Assembly: GCF_000003815.2 (NCBI RefSeq)
Contig: NC_049988.1
Coordinates: forward strand, 7,102,702-7,166,701
Direction of reading: 5' to 3'
Length of the DNA stretch: 64,000 bases
Source: Branchiostoma floridae
Lineage: Eukaryota > Chordata > Leptocardii > Amphioxiformes > Branchiostomatidae
The position numbers and the translations under genes were made by a program. Below, piece by piece: positions 1 to 11,785 of this stretch (position 1 is its first letter; each line of letters opens with the position of its first letter). Under the pieces are notes generated by a model. The model had not been told where the DNA came from. It saw only the letters and a list, made by a program, of their open reading frames with translations, and did not search any database.

Positions 1-2855
1 ATTTAGCAGAAGACCCGGGGCCTGGACCTCAGTGGCTCGAACAGGTGGAGCAGGTTATGGGTCACATGTCTTGTTTGAACTCTTTTAGTAACGTAATCTT
101 TCGGCGTGAACGGCAGTCACCAGACTGTAAAACATATGGAACTTTACCCCAAACTGTCCCGTTTCAACATCTATATTTAGTACATACAAACACCAGACAG
201 GCTATTTTTATCCAAAAGAAATTCCAGGAAGATCTCCGTGTCTATTGGGGTCATTGATAAAAAGGATTCAGTGTCCTAGATAGCACTTTTGTGCTAGAGC
301 TAAGAGTTGGTCCCTTATGTTTACAGATTATATTTGAGAGCATGACAGTTCGAGTAGACATTGCCACAGCGTGACAAGTTGAAGTGTTTGCTACTACTAC
401 TATTGCTCCCGGTGTGCACTAAGGTGTGACATTCACAAAGTTACACTCTTTTCAAAAGAACGAGCTTACTAACTCCGCTATCAGATGCAACAGACGGTTT
501 GAATACCGCTATCTCATAGCCGCTGCATTTTACATTCCGATCAACGTTTGTACGGTAAATGAAACGTTTTTCGGACACATTTTTTTCAGGAGAAAGTTTC
601 GGCATATTTCATGGCTCACGTTGATTCTATCGCACGTATGAACAAAAATAAACCAACCACGAACCTAAAGCTGTCGAATCCTGGCAAGCATACAAAACGA
701 CATGTATTTTCGGAAAGAGTTTTCTCTTGTGACTTGTGCACAGAAATTTACCTGATACTGATCAGTTAAGGTCTAACTATCGTTTGTAAAGGTATCGTTA
801 TGTTACAAGTATGAACCAATAAGACTCTACAGACAACTGTGAGCGTGACATGAAAGGATTCTGCCACTGTGGTAGGTGGTGGTAACACAACAGGTTATTG
901 ATGTAAAGAGGGCAGAAACTCACTACAACACAATAAGAAGATCAGACATGAATCCTAGCACGGCCCAGACAGGATTGGTGACGGCCAATTGAACATGGCG
1001 TAGTTAGTCACAGCCGCATTCCAGCGGTGACAGACCCAAAGAATGGGAGGTTGCTCACTTTCTATGCCATGTGGTGCTCACGGTTAACCAGGTGAAACTC
1101 TACCTCGAGACAGAAGAATGACCTACATCTTGGTGAATGGGCGACATGGGAAGAAAAATGTAGCAGAACGCTTGTTGACAATACACCTAGAATAACAACA
1201 TTCGCGGCGGTGGGTAGTTTGAACTCGTGGCTACTGAGAAAGCTGGGTGACTGGTGCATAGCCGTACCAAGAAGTGAGTTAACATTCTTAAACACCTACA
1301 AAGAATAATGATAAAGAGATTGCAATAGCAATGTAACTATCCTTTCATAAAAGTACGCGTTGGGCTGCAAAAAACACAATGACAGTGACCCAATCCTACT
1401 AGAAGATATTCGTCATAATCTTAGACTACGTACACGGCTTATAGTTGACTGGACGAGTACACCACATAAAAATAAACCCTGCGCTATTTCAACAACCCTT
1501 AGTTAAAGACGCAGCGACCAATAAACATTGAGATTGCAATAGGAAATACACCTTAAAGGGAGACCATATAAAACTCAGCAAGGCTATAAATTCTGAAAGA
1601 TTCCAAAGATAATATAAAAAAAAAACTCGCTACGGCTTGTAGACCTACGGCTGAAACTTTTACCTATTCCATTTTCAACGAGGGCCTGTCAGTGACGCTA
1701 ATTGAGCTAGTTCGTATTCATAATGACCCCATTGTTGCCGTTAAAAGCCCTTCAGCGCCTTCATTCATAAAACTTTCATGTAGTTAAAATCAGATCCATC
1801 CGACCGGGTGTACCGGCCGTCCGATACCGCACAAGGTGAATAGAACCCGGCCGATAATCTTACTCACACCGCGCGAGTCCGCACAAAGAAACGCCATGTC
1901 CAAACACAATCCAATCGGAAGCGGCGCGTGGGGACTGTAAAATAGATCAACACTAATTTCGACCAGGTACAAAGAGGGAAGAAACTTTATCAACCTTGTC
2001 TTTCATCGCTCTCAAGACAAGTGCTGGTGTCTTTCATGCCTTTCTGTATAGCCACACAGGAAGAGGGGCTATTTTATATCGGAATGGCTTACAATGGACA
2101 CGCACGTGGCTTCACCCCGTTTACTAACCAGATTCTTATGTTAACAATGGGTTATTTTCATAACCCAAGTAGTTTCAAAGGAGACAGTAAACATAAACGT
2201 GTGTGGCTGCGGATGTAATAAATTCATATGTCAGACTATTCACTCACAGGAAGGCTTTGGGTGGGACACGAACAAAACGGGAAACTGCGCAACAGTAGTA
2301 TCGCCAGGCTAGAGTTGCACACGTTGTGTATAACTAAAACAAACTTTATGGTTCTAACACATACCGCGAAAACTCGGACGACTGACCACACCTGCTCTGC
2401 AATAAACTACCGACCCAACATTTGCATTACCGAATACTTTAGAGCAATGTCCGATGCTTCAACCCTTCTTTTCAGTTGGGACCTATTGGCCTAATGAAGA
2501 CCTCCCTCAGATAATTGAACAGTTCCAGAATTTTCTTCTAATCAAGATATCAGAGTTGACACATTCCTCGTAGTAAAACTGACAGCTATCGAGACAGTGC
2601 ACTACCAATCATAGACATAGGCTGCCTACTGAACATGTAACTGCCACCTGTGCTAATTCTTATACACATATCTGATAACCTTTTACCATCAACTCAATAC
2701 CTCCTTTCTATAACGATGATTTTAGTGTTGAAGATTATTTTTAACGTTACACTGTAGAAGAAATGTTACTCAGTTTTCTTTTAAATCTTATCCATCATCG
2801 ATGCAGTCTATTGGCTTCCACTGTTATATTTTCTGCTCAAATAAACCGATGATGA
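1..2855. other. No recognised gene
   Basis: Only short open frames without homology I recognise. An exon-like open stretch at 7-42 followed by CAG|GTGGAG cannot be assigned. Confidence 0.5.
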
Positions 2856-2930
2856 GCCAAAACGCAGTTACTCAAGCAAGTGGATATGATTTTGGAATCA
2901 TATCCATTTGCTTGAGTAACTGCTTTTGGC
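2856..2930. repeat. 75-bp near-perfect hairpin
   Basis: Arms GCCAAAACGCAGTTACTCAA... and ...TTGAGTAACTGCTTTTGGC pair over about 35 bp with one bulge and one G-T type mismatch around a loop of about three bases. Could be a foldback element or a small-RNA hairpin. Confidence 0.85.
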
Positions 2931-3657
2931 GTATCTTATTACCTGGATGTCTAACCTTCATCGACAAATCACTGACGTATAACCAAGCGATTGACCATAA
3001 GAAAGATACCAAATGATACAATTCAGTTCCTATATATACACAGAAAACATTACGATGCTCATGTATGTATGTACAATGACGTGAAAAAAGACAGTCCATG
3101 GTTAGAAAGGGAACACCCATGCAATGGAGAAAGATGTGCGAAACACCGAGCTTCCAAAGTCCTGACAGAAAATAGGTTATTATGGTTATTGATGACTCAG
3201 AGTACAAAATCATCCATACTAATTTGTGCCTTTTGTTGTTGTTGTCTTAAGATGGTAGGGAAAGAAGACCGCATTACTTAAGAGCAAAACGTTAGCGTTG
3301 TTAGAACTAGAACTAGCACTGTGAACGACCCATCAACATATGCACGTGTGTAGCCTTGTCTTGGCGTACTATCAAACATCACATCTGAAAGGTTGGAAAA
3401 TATTTTGGAAACGATGACAACTTTTGAACAACCAGACATAACACACAGTGCACCTGCATGGTAGTTGTATAGTCTGTCTTTGGTACACTACCAAAGAATA
3501 CACTCAGAAACCAGGAATGAACATAGTTTGTGAAGCAAACAGTTACCATTATGTATGGTTGAAATTTATTGCTATCATCGCAAGTGTGACATGAATGAAA
3601 TCATAAAGCTTTTGTTAAGTTCTCCTACTGCTACCTCATTCCTTCCGTAAAAGGATT

Positions 3658-3912
3658 GGAGAAGATGCTTACACATCTAATGCAAATCGAACTTGCAGAC
3701 ACCAAAGCAAAAGTTACGAAACATGGTTCAACTCGGTTCAACATATAAAGTTGCGAATACACGTCCAAAAACAATTCAACAGGAAAATATTGGAGAAGAA
3801 GTTTACACATCTTATGTAAATCTGACTTACATACACCAAAGCAAAAGTTACGAAACATGGGTCAACTCGAGTCAGTACATATAAAGTTGCCAATACACGT
3901 CCAAAAACAAGG
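3658..3912. repeat. Tandem duplication, period about 133 bp
   Basis: Two copies share CACCAAAGCAAAAGTTACGA and AATACACGTCCAAAAACAA at matching places, with moderate divergence. Confidence 0.8.
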
Positions 3913-4713
3913 AATAGGAACTGAGACAAAACATTACATTCGGTGCCATTAAAAATAAAAATAAGAAATGGGACATACGGAAAGGCACGTGTTTCATGCT
4001 TTTCTGCTCAATGAATTTCTACGCTGTTCTTGAATCTAGTACATATCTTTTTACTTTAAAAATAGACCATATCATAACCGTACTTCATCGAAACCACACA
4101 TCGATGCCATCTGACAGTAAAATCAGACGTTACAAAAACGTTTAAGTAAGGAGATTTTTTTGTGCGTCGGTAAGGTGTGATAAGTTTGGAAAAGTTTTCT
4201 TCTTTCGGAATTGTATTGTGAACATTGACAAATAAAATGTACTTCATCTTCCACTGCTTTCCCTGAACATTATTTACATGTTCTCTCCACCAACGGTATT
4301 TTTTGTACCTGCCCCTTTCTAGTGAATGAGCACTTATCCTCATTTTACATAAAGTGGATCTTAGCTAGACTCAAACGTGCTTAACATAGATGTGGTAGGA
4401 TGTCTTAACTTTGCCTTTGTAACCTTTACGGTGAGTATTTTCTTTCTGTGACTGTCGGCAACCTGCAAATTGCGAGATAATCTTCGCCTCTGGGGAAAGG
4501 CCTCGATCTTTTGTAAAGAAAATAACCGATTACGTCAGTAAAAAGTATACTTGTATCCGTGCTACAGAGCTTGGCTTGACAAAACGTACTAAAGGCTTGT
4601 ATCAAATCTCTGAATGTGGTTCGAGAATGGTCCCAACAGAATATGCTTCAAAGGAAAGACCACCAACAAACCGAGGAGGGCTACTCGTAACACTGAAGAA
4701 GGACGTCGTTTTT

Positions 4714-5430
4714 AAGTCAAGTCAAAGTTTATTGCACAACATTTGTAGAACGGGTACAATGTAAGGCAAAATTAGGTTACGTTATACTACATTATATTGT
4801 ACATGTATAAGACAACTAGCAGTATTCAAGTAGTATAATTAAGCTAATAACTTAACAGTAGATGACGGCTATGCACTATTCGAAGAAACACAATGTGCAA
4901 TGTGAATCAAATCCAGAATGATGCGGCAGACTACTTACTAATACAATATAACATAAATCTAGGCTACTTACAAAAATCTGGTAACATACTACATTCAGGC
5001 TCAATTTTTTTTATACAAACACTATGATTGAAAGGAGACACAGCGAGGATCTTATTATCTAGTATATACATTATTATGACAATGTATACAATATTAAGTT
5101 GTTATCATGAGGTTTCTTTTCCGCATAGATGTATATATGTATTGGCCTACGTATACGGAAACAGTGTCGGGACATGACATAAGTACATGAAATAGCTCTC
5201 TGTTTGTCTTTGGTAATGATTTGTACTTTATCGCCTGCATTAATTTTGCTCTTTCCTCTATGTAAGTCGGACATTCTATAACGAAATGGTATTCATCTTC
5301 TACACCTTCTTTGCACGTTGGACACAGTCTCTGGCTTGCTGGGATATTTTTAGTGAAGCTGAGCGAGTCTCTATAAGGTGTGTCTAGAACTTTAATTCTG
5401 CCCTTTTCTGCACTATTTTCTTTGTACAAC
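4714..5430 (-). mobile_element. LINE 3' fragment (ORF2 C-terminus and tail)
   Basis: The minus strand from 5429 codes a fragment with RLCPTCKEGVEDEYHFV and ECPTYIEER, the CCHC-like C-terminal motif of non-LTR retrotransposon ORF2 proteins. The 3' end at about 4714 reads AATAAACTTTGACTTGACTT, a typical LINE tail. Reverse transcriptase itself is missing, so this is a 5'-truncated copy. Confidence 0.75.
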
Positions 5431-5775
5431 TATGAATGTCGATGAACTTTGCACATTGACACCCATCATGAATTATTAAATTAATTGTTAAATTATTATC
5501 ATTACTATCATACTACGAATGTTGTTCTGGCCTACTTTAAGAAGAAAGTGCATTATGACCTTTTGGCGTTGTGGCACGTGAAAAAATTGCTTACAGACTG
5601 GTCACGTATAACGCAGGGATTAGGGGCAAAAATAGACTGACCCAATTTCAAAACTTTCTCTTTATATTTGTGGACACGACAGGCAACTTCGGTGCGATGC
5701 CCTTGAAAACGTAAACTTTTGACATTTAAATTGGTGTGTTTATTTATGTAGCTAGCTGTAAGAGTTGGGAGGATA

Positions 5776-5835
5776 TTTCAAGTCATTTCAGGGCATTTCA
5801 AGTCATTTCAGGACGTTTCAAGTCATTTCAGGCCA
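5776..5835. repeat. 20-bp minisatellite, three copies
   Basis: TTTCAAGTCATTTCAGGNNN repeats three times. Confidence 0.9.
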
Positions 5836-6121
5836 TTTTCCATCGCCACATACACGAGTGACGTGTTCAAGTCGATGTCAGAGACGAAGAACGAACCTCT
5901 TCAGTACCACGAATAAAATAAGGGACCGCGCCTATACCCCCCCCCCCCCCCCAAAAAAAAATACGAGATCGAGGAATGAATAGATATATCAAGTTCTGTC
6001 TTGGTAGTTTATAGACGGGTTCTACTAACTGTTATCCAAAAATTCAACCTTTAACATAACAGATAAATGCAACGATGTGTGCATCATTTAATTGGTCACG
6101 TAGGCACTTGCAACAAATAAC

Positions 6122-6475
6122 CGTAGTAAAGTTGCACGGAACAAATAGATGCCAGCTCTAATACTGTTTCTATGTCGCAAATGAGGCGTATGATGTGGTC
6201 TGGTCGCATCAAATCCTTGACATCACTGATAGATGTATTTAACTTTACATGACCTACAAATCATTCTCTAACTAGTGGAGGGGGAGGGGTCAGGAGGGTA
6301 AGGTAAAGGTAAAGCGGTTGAACTTCAGACTAAGAACAAAGCAATAACAACAGTAGAGTTGTACGGAACAAATAGATGCCAGCTCTAATACTGTTTCTAT
6401 GTCGCACTGAGGCGTATGATGCGGGATGGTCGCATCAAATCCTCGATATCACTGCTGACCTACAAATCATTCTCT
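6122..6475. repeat. Direct duplication, spacing about 230 bp
   Basis: GGAACAAATAGATGCCAGCT and GAGGCGTATGATG recur at 6135-6240 and 6365-6450, just before the first N gap. Confidence 0.75.
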
Positions 6476-6499
6476 GAATAATTGGGAGGGTAAAACCCA

Positions 6500-6661
6500 N
6501 NNNNNNNNNNNNNNNNNNNNNNNNNNNNNNNNNNNNNNNNNNNNNNNNNNNNNNNNNNNNNNNNNNNNNNNNNNNNNNNNNNNNNNNNNNNNNNNNNNNN
6601 NNNNNNNNNNNNNNNNNNNNNNNNNNNNNNNNNNNNNNNNNNNNNNNNNNNNNNNNNNNNN
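6500..6661. other. Assembly gap (N)
   Basis: Run of N bases. Confidence 1.
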
Positions 6662-7503
6662 GGCTAACGCCTTAAGCTCCCTCATACACAGAGCTGCCGG
6701 CTTTGTGTCACTATCCGAAACATTAAATGCAAACTAATACAGTAAGCATTGTTTAAGAAGATAAGAATGAAAACACACATCTCTCTTAATGGCACATCAT
6801 CATCATCATCATGGTACACAGAACGATATTTTCCATATACTGCTATCATGTTCAACTCATGTATCCACCTACTTAGGTCAATTTATCTATACTTTAATCT
6901 AAATGCGAGACCAGATGACCCATATACTGTTATCGATAATATTATGTTGCTCTGTATGTAGTCTCGTAGTACTATTGTGTAAATAGCTAGTAGAGTCGAT
7001 TCCGAGTCACCGAGAGGGTTTTGAAATAATATTTGTAATAAGTTTGAACTATTCTAAGCAAAAGAATATTTCAGTCACTGAAGTTCTAAATTGTTCAAAC
7101 AATTGAAAATGAAAGTTTGAACATGTTTGAACCTAACTATATATGTTGGGTTAATGGTACAAATATCTCTTTATTTAGAACAAGTTAGAAACATCTATGT
7201 GTTTTTGTTATTGTTGGAACATGTGATCATATGTTCCAACAATTTGTGTCATTTTTTTCCTCCATAAAAACTTTTATTACCCCCAATAAACAAAGCTACT
7301 AAGATGGGCCTTTTGTTTGGGTCTTGTATTTTAAGATTTTCTTTAGTAGACGCTAGTGGCTCTTTTGTGAAAAGCTCGTCAGTACACAATTTCTTGTACT
7401 TGGCAGGGATGTGTGAATTGCCCTTTTCCCAGCCCACTGACCCAGTTTCGTCATTTTGTTTCACTGTTCGAACATATGATCACATGTGATCACAAATGAT
7501 GAA

Positions 7504-7603
7504 NNNNNNNNNNNNNNNNNNNNNNNNNNNNNNNNNNNNNNNNNNNNNNNNNNNNNNNNNNNNNNNNNNNNNNNNNNNNNNNNNNNNNNNNNNNNNNNNN
7601 NNN
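7504..7603. other. Assembly gap (100 N)
   Basis: Run of 100 N, the usual placeholder for a gap of unknown size. Confidence 1.
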
Positions 7604-8857
7604 GCAACCTTATGAGTGTATTACCAACGTATTTAATCAGTCACTTCTGTACTTCTAGGTGTGAAAGGAAAAAACAACGACATTTGCACAGTGGTTCTTT
7701 GTTGCAATTGAAGCAGGTGTTCTAGACCTGAAAAATCAAACCCTTCATGTGAAAAATTAGGGTAATTAGGTCGGTATTAATGCCCAAAACTACGGTGTAC
7801 GACCTATCGCCTTGTCCGTTAATTTGACCATATGAATCAACAGGAAGATGATAACAATTGACGCTGATCCTTTTTCACCACGGACACGAGTTACCCATCG
7901 TATCATTCAAGAAGTAAGCTCTTACTAACAACAATAACCTTAATTACAAGATCATTACATTGGCAATGAGGGCACAGGACACAGGTGAAGGATACAGGTG
8001 CGTGATTAATCTACTAGTACGTTTGTCTGACCTGTCAATGCACAGGAAACGGAGTTCTCTTAGAAACCCTTTTTCTAATGTCCTTTCTGACACTACATTT
8101 CTTTGTTGCAGTGGACACGAGCCACAACTTTAAGGGTGATGTCATCTAGTAGTTAATCGTAACAACGACGTTTTGACAAATGTTATCTTTAAGTTTACAC
8201 AAAAGTCTCACCCAATACAATTCAATTGTGACCTTGAAGAAATAAATATATCATACGTTTAGAAACAAATAATACCAAGTCTGGACATTTTCAAAGAGAA
8301 AATACACAATCTCCTCTGTATTTTCGATCAGTTGATCACACAAACGCAACCCTTCATCATACGCAGTTTTCTTCTTTCAACCATCAACGGTCGATGGCAT
8401 TGCATTCATTGTTTACGGCTTGCCTTGACCCGTGCCCTAGATGTATTGTACATGATTCAAATTGTACATGGATTTAAGCGCCAAAAGAAGAAGCAAGGTC
8501 TTGGCTGACTACGTGCAAGAGACTCCACATTTTGGCACAGTTCCTTTCTAGCTCGTCCAAAGAATATGCATTATACACAGTCGATTTCCAACGTGGGAGG
8601 TACTGTCCACGACAATAGTACTGTCCGGATAAAAAGTGTGAAAAGTTCAAGTAGCAATCATGGCTAAAAACCCCGCTGTGACGAACACGTGGCAAGCATG
8701 TGAATTCTACTCGATTGTTCAACAGCATAACGTACCAAAAACATCAACAGTTTATGTCCTATTTTGCAATACACACAAAAGCTTCCCCTTTTTGTACAAA
8801 TGGAATACAGAACAGTGGCAGACAATAGAGCCATTCCATATTGTTTTAATACGTTTT
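7604..8857. other. No recognised feature
   Basis: AT-rich sequence with short frames only; no repeat or exon signature identified. Confidence 0.5.
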
Positions 8858-9180
8858 CTGTGTCTGTGTGTATCTGTATCTGTATCTGTATCTATATAGC
8901 CGGTATAACCGCCCTTCGGCGTAACACACCAGCTTCGCAGGCATGTGGTTATATTACGCTTGACGACTCGTCACACCAAGGGCGTTATATAAGATAACGT
9001 CCTTGGTCACACCTGACTTTTGCACATCTATCTGCAAGTGTTCTTTAAAACTATCCCCACTGTGCTTGGTGACAACATATTCCACTCTACGATAGTTCTG
9101 GGGAAATAGGAATTTTTGAACACATCAATCCTAAGGGGGAGAATACTGATAACCAGTACTAGGCTGAGAAAGGACTGTAC
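8858..9180 (-). mobile_element. LINE 3' fragment with (GATACA)n tail
   Basis: Same sequence as 28943-29300 in minus orientation: decayed ORF2 end ([16 protein letters not shown] readable) followed by a GC-rich hairpin-forming 3' UTR and a GATACA microsatellite tail at 8867-8897. A 33-bp palindrome has been inserted at 8975-9007. Confidence 0.7.
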
Positions 9181-11624
9181 AGTATATCTAGTACTATCCC
9201 GTATGTGTATGCGTAGGTCATTATATCAAGGTTTCTCATCCCTTTCGACATCGGTAGTGCTACCAAAGGAGCTTCAAGAAAGGCCGTTCACATTCTTCTT
9301 CTTATTTGGATGACACATGCCTATGAGTTCTTTGATAGGAAGCGGCTATACTGAAACCTTGCACTCAAATGAACCAAATTATCTGTCAAACCTGGAAGCC
9401 ACCAAGGTACGAAATGTTGAAAATGTGACCATGAGGTATCATATGGAAGACTTAAGGCTTTACAAGACACATGCGTTCTGTGCAAAGATGCATTGTTGAG
9501 GACAGCAATCTAACGTCAAGTAATGACCAACATTTCATTGAAAATTATCTAGAATTCTCAAGTGGCATTGAAAGCATAATTAGTACTAAGAAAAGCCAAC
9601 CATATAGCATTGAAGACGAATTTAAACTCTCAAGACGCTAGAACATTAATAAGGTTGGCAAACAGTTTAGATTGGTAAACATAATCTAGACTACTATTCC
9701 TATAACGTCGCTATCTTAAATTTGCAGAAGAATTCTACAAAGGTGTTAAACCATGCTTGTCAAATAGTTAAGGTGTTAGATATACAAGTCTACGTTTCAA
9801 GGTTGTCCTTCTTATACTTTGTATCCAGTGTAATAAACAACTACGTCTCGTAAAAATAGAAAACCAATAGACTAGTTGTCGAAGTATTTCTTTTTTGGCA
9901 GTCATTGCGTACGAAAAACTAACTACAATGTAGCGCTGTTGCTGAAAAATACAACTACGTACTTACACAACTGTACGTGTCTTTTCTATCTAAATTTAGC
10001 GCTTGACAAATAATCAGAGCAACGTTAGATATAGGGTTAAATCAAAATCAATGCTTTATTTGTCAAACACGTTAATGTATTAGTAGTCTGTTTCTATTCA
10101 GTTATTGTCCCGAAATTTATTTTCCAACACTTCAGATATATAACGGTAAACAAATAGGAAGTGAAAATGAAAACGCACAGATCTGAACACAGGCACGTTT
10201 GTAGCAAATTCAGGTAAAACTATATTCTGACATAACGATTTGAAGTCTTTGCATGGCGTGATCTTATTGTGTTAAACTTCCAAGTCACTCTCGGTGGTAA
10301 AAAATTTCGTTCGAAAATACACAATATTGCAAATAACTTCAAATAATACGCGTATAGCATACTACTAATTCACTGAATAATACCGTCTTTACAAATACGT
10401 ATACCAATATTTTATCCCTTAGTGATTATCACCAAAATATTTTGTCACAAGATTCTCTGAGTCACTTCTCCTTAAGAATGATTCACACTTTTGATAAAAA
10501 AGATCAAACATCTGCAAAATAGTTGCCATCTAAAATCCATTTATTCCTTACAGTTTAATTAGAATTTTCTTAGCAACAATTTCATGGTATTCAGGGGTAC
10601 ACATTCTGATTGCACTTTGTCTTAAAAGCTTGACATTACCAAGAATATAAAATCATTTTCTGATGCTGTCGATACATTACTGTTCTCAACCGTATTCTAA
10701 CATGAACTTGACATCTAAAATAAAGTATCTGAGTGTTAAAATTATTTGAACAAATCTTTTGCTAACACAAGTGTTAATCGTTACAATCTAACGACCAGTT
10801 TTACGATCTGGTCAAATTCATACACGATTACATGAAAACCCGTTTTCCGGCTCAACCCTTTGTAGAACGACGTTATAATTTATCTCTTCCCTTTTCACCA
10901 GAAGCATACTTATTTGTTTGAGGATACGGTATAACAATCGCAACGAAACAACAGTGGAATTGTACTCATTTTTTGACCATCACGACACCACTTACGACAA
11001 GAAGCTTTTTCCTGCAGGTTAAAAGTATTCCCTTTACGCATACCTCTTGTTTCTTACGAGGTAGCAACATATACAACATGTATACCAAGGAAGACAACAG
11101 ATCGGCAATTTTCCTACCTGACGCACTGTGGAACAGGAACACATCTCAGCGACTGTACGTTCTGTTGAATTGAAAAGAGTCCGCATAGACTAGACATGAC
11201 TTCATACACAAGTTCCCTTCCACTTCCAAGAAGCTTTTATGGACGGCACATACTGAAAAACCACATCCTGTCTACGGTATACACAGGGAATTCGCACTAT
11301 GGCTCGAGTAACAATCGAACAAACGTCAACGAACGAAATGTTCTTAATCACTTGTTTTCTTACCTGATGTTGGGAGGGAACTGTCCATCCTGTAAGTTTA
11401 ACTCCAGAATCTGGAACTGTGTTTATCATAGTATCCTCGGATGTACGGAATTCCATCCTTTTCAAGCAGGTTCCTGTATGTGTTGTGATGTCTTGTGATT
11501 TTTTTTTGGTTTTTTAATGCCTTTGGCTATTGATAAACTTGAATCTTGCGTTGCACACATCTGCACTGCCACTATTCTGTAATTGAAATCTGTCAATTAA
11601 TAGCCTTGGATTGCAACGTTCCAG
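9181..11624. other. Downstream of SUGCT, AT-rich, no further gene seen
   Basis: May contain the SUGCT 3' UTR. Candidate polyadenylation hexamers on the minus strand are near 10538 and 10069. No protein signature was found. Confidence 0.45.
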
Positions 11625-11785
11625 TTAGGAATCTTGAATACGAATTGCACCGACTTGGGACAAGTCTTGCATCTCTTTTTCGGTGTACTGCAAGAGATTG
11701 CCGAGGACCTCGGCTGTGTGTTGGCCCAGAGTGGGAGGCGGCAAATGCGTTTCCCTCTCACTTCCAGTGTACTTAACTGCGGGCC
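11625..11785 (-). CDS. SUGCT: SUGCT terminal exon with stop codon
   Basis: Begins after acceptor ATCACAG and encodes 52 residues then TAA at 11627-11625. It reads PAVKYTG then [14 protein letters not shown], matching the family's C-terminal PAVRYS...PPPLLGQHT...L signature, and ends IRIQDS. A possible polyadenylation hexamer on this strand lies near 10538; the 3' UTR is otherwise unresolved. Confidence 0.92.

Noticed and set aside
1-45. Exon ending CAG|GTGGAG at the left edge
   Set aside because: Open in two frames, but too short and without recognised homology or a partner exon.
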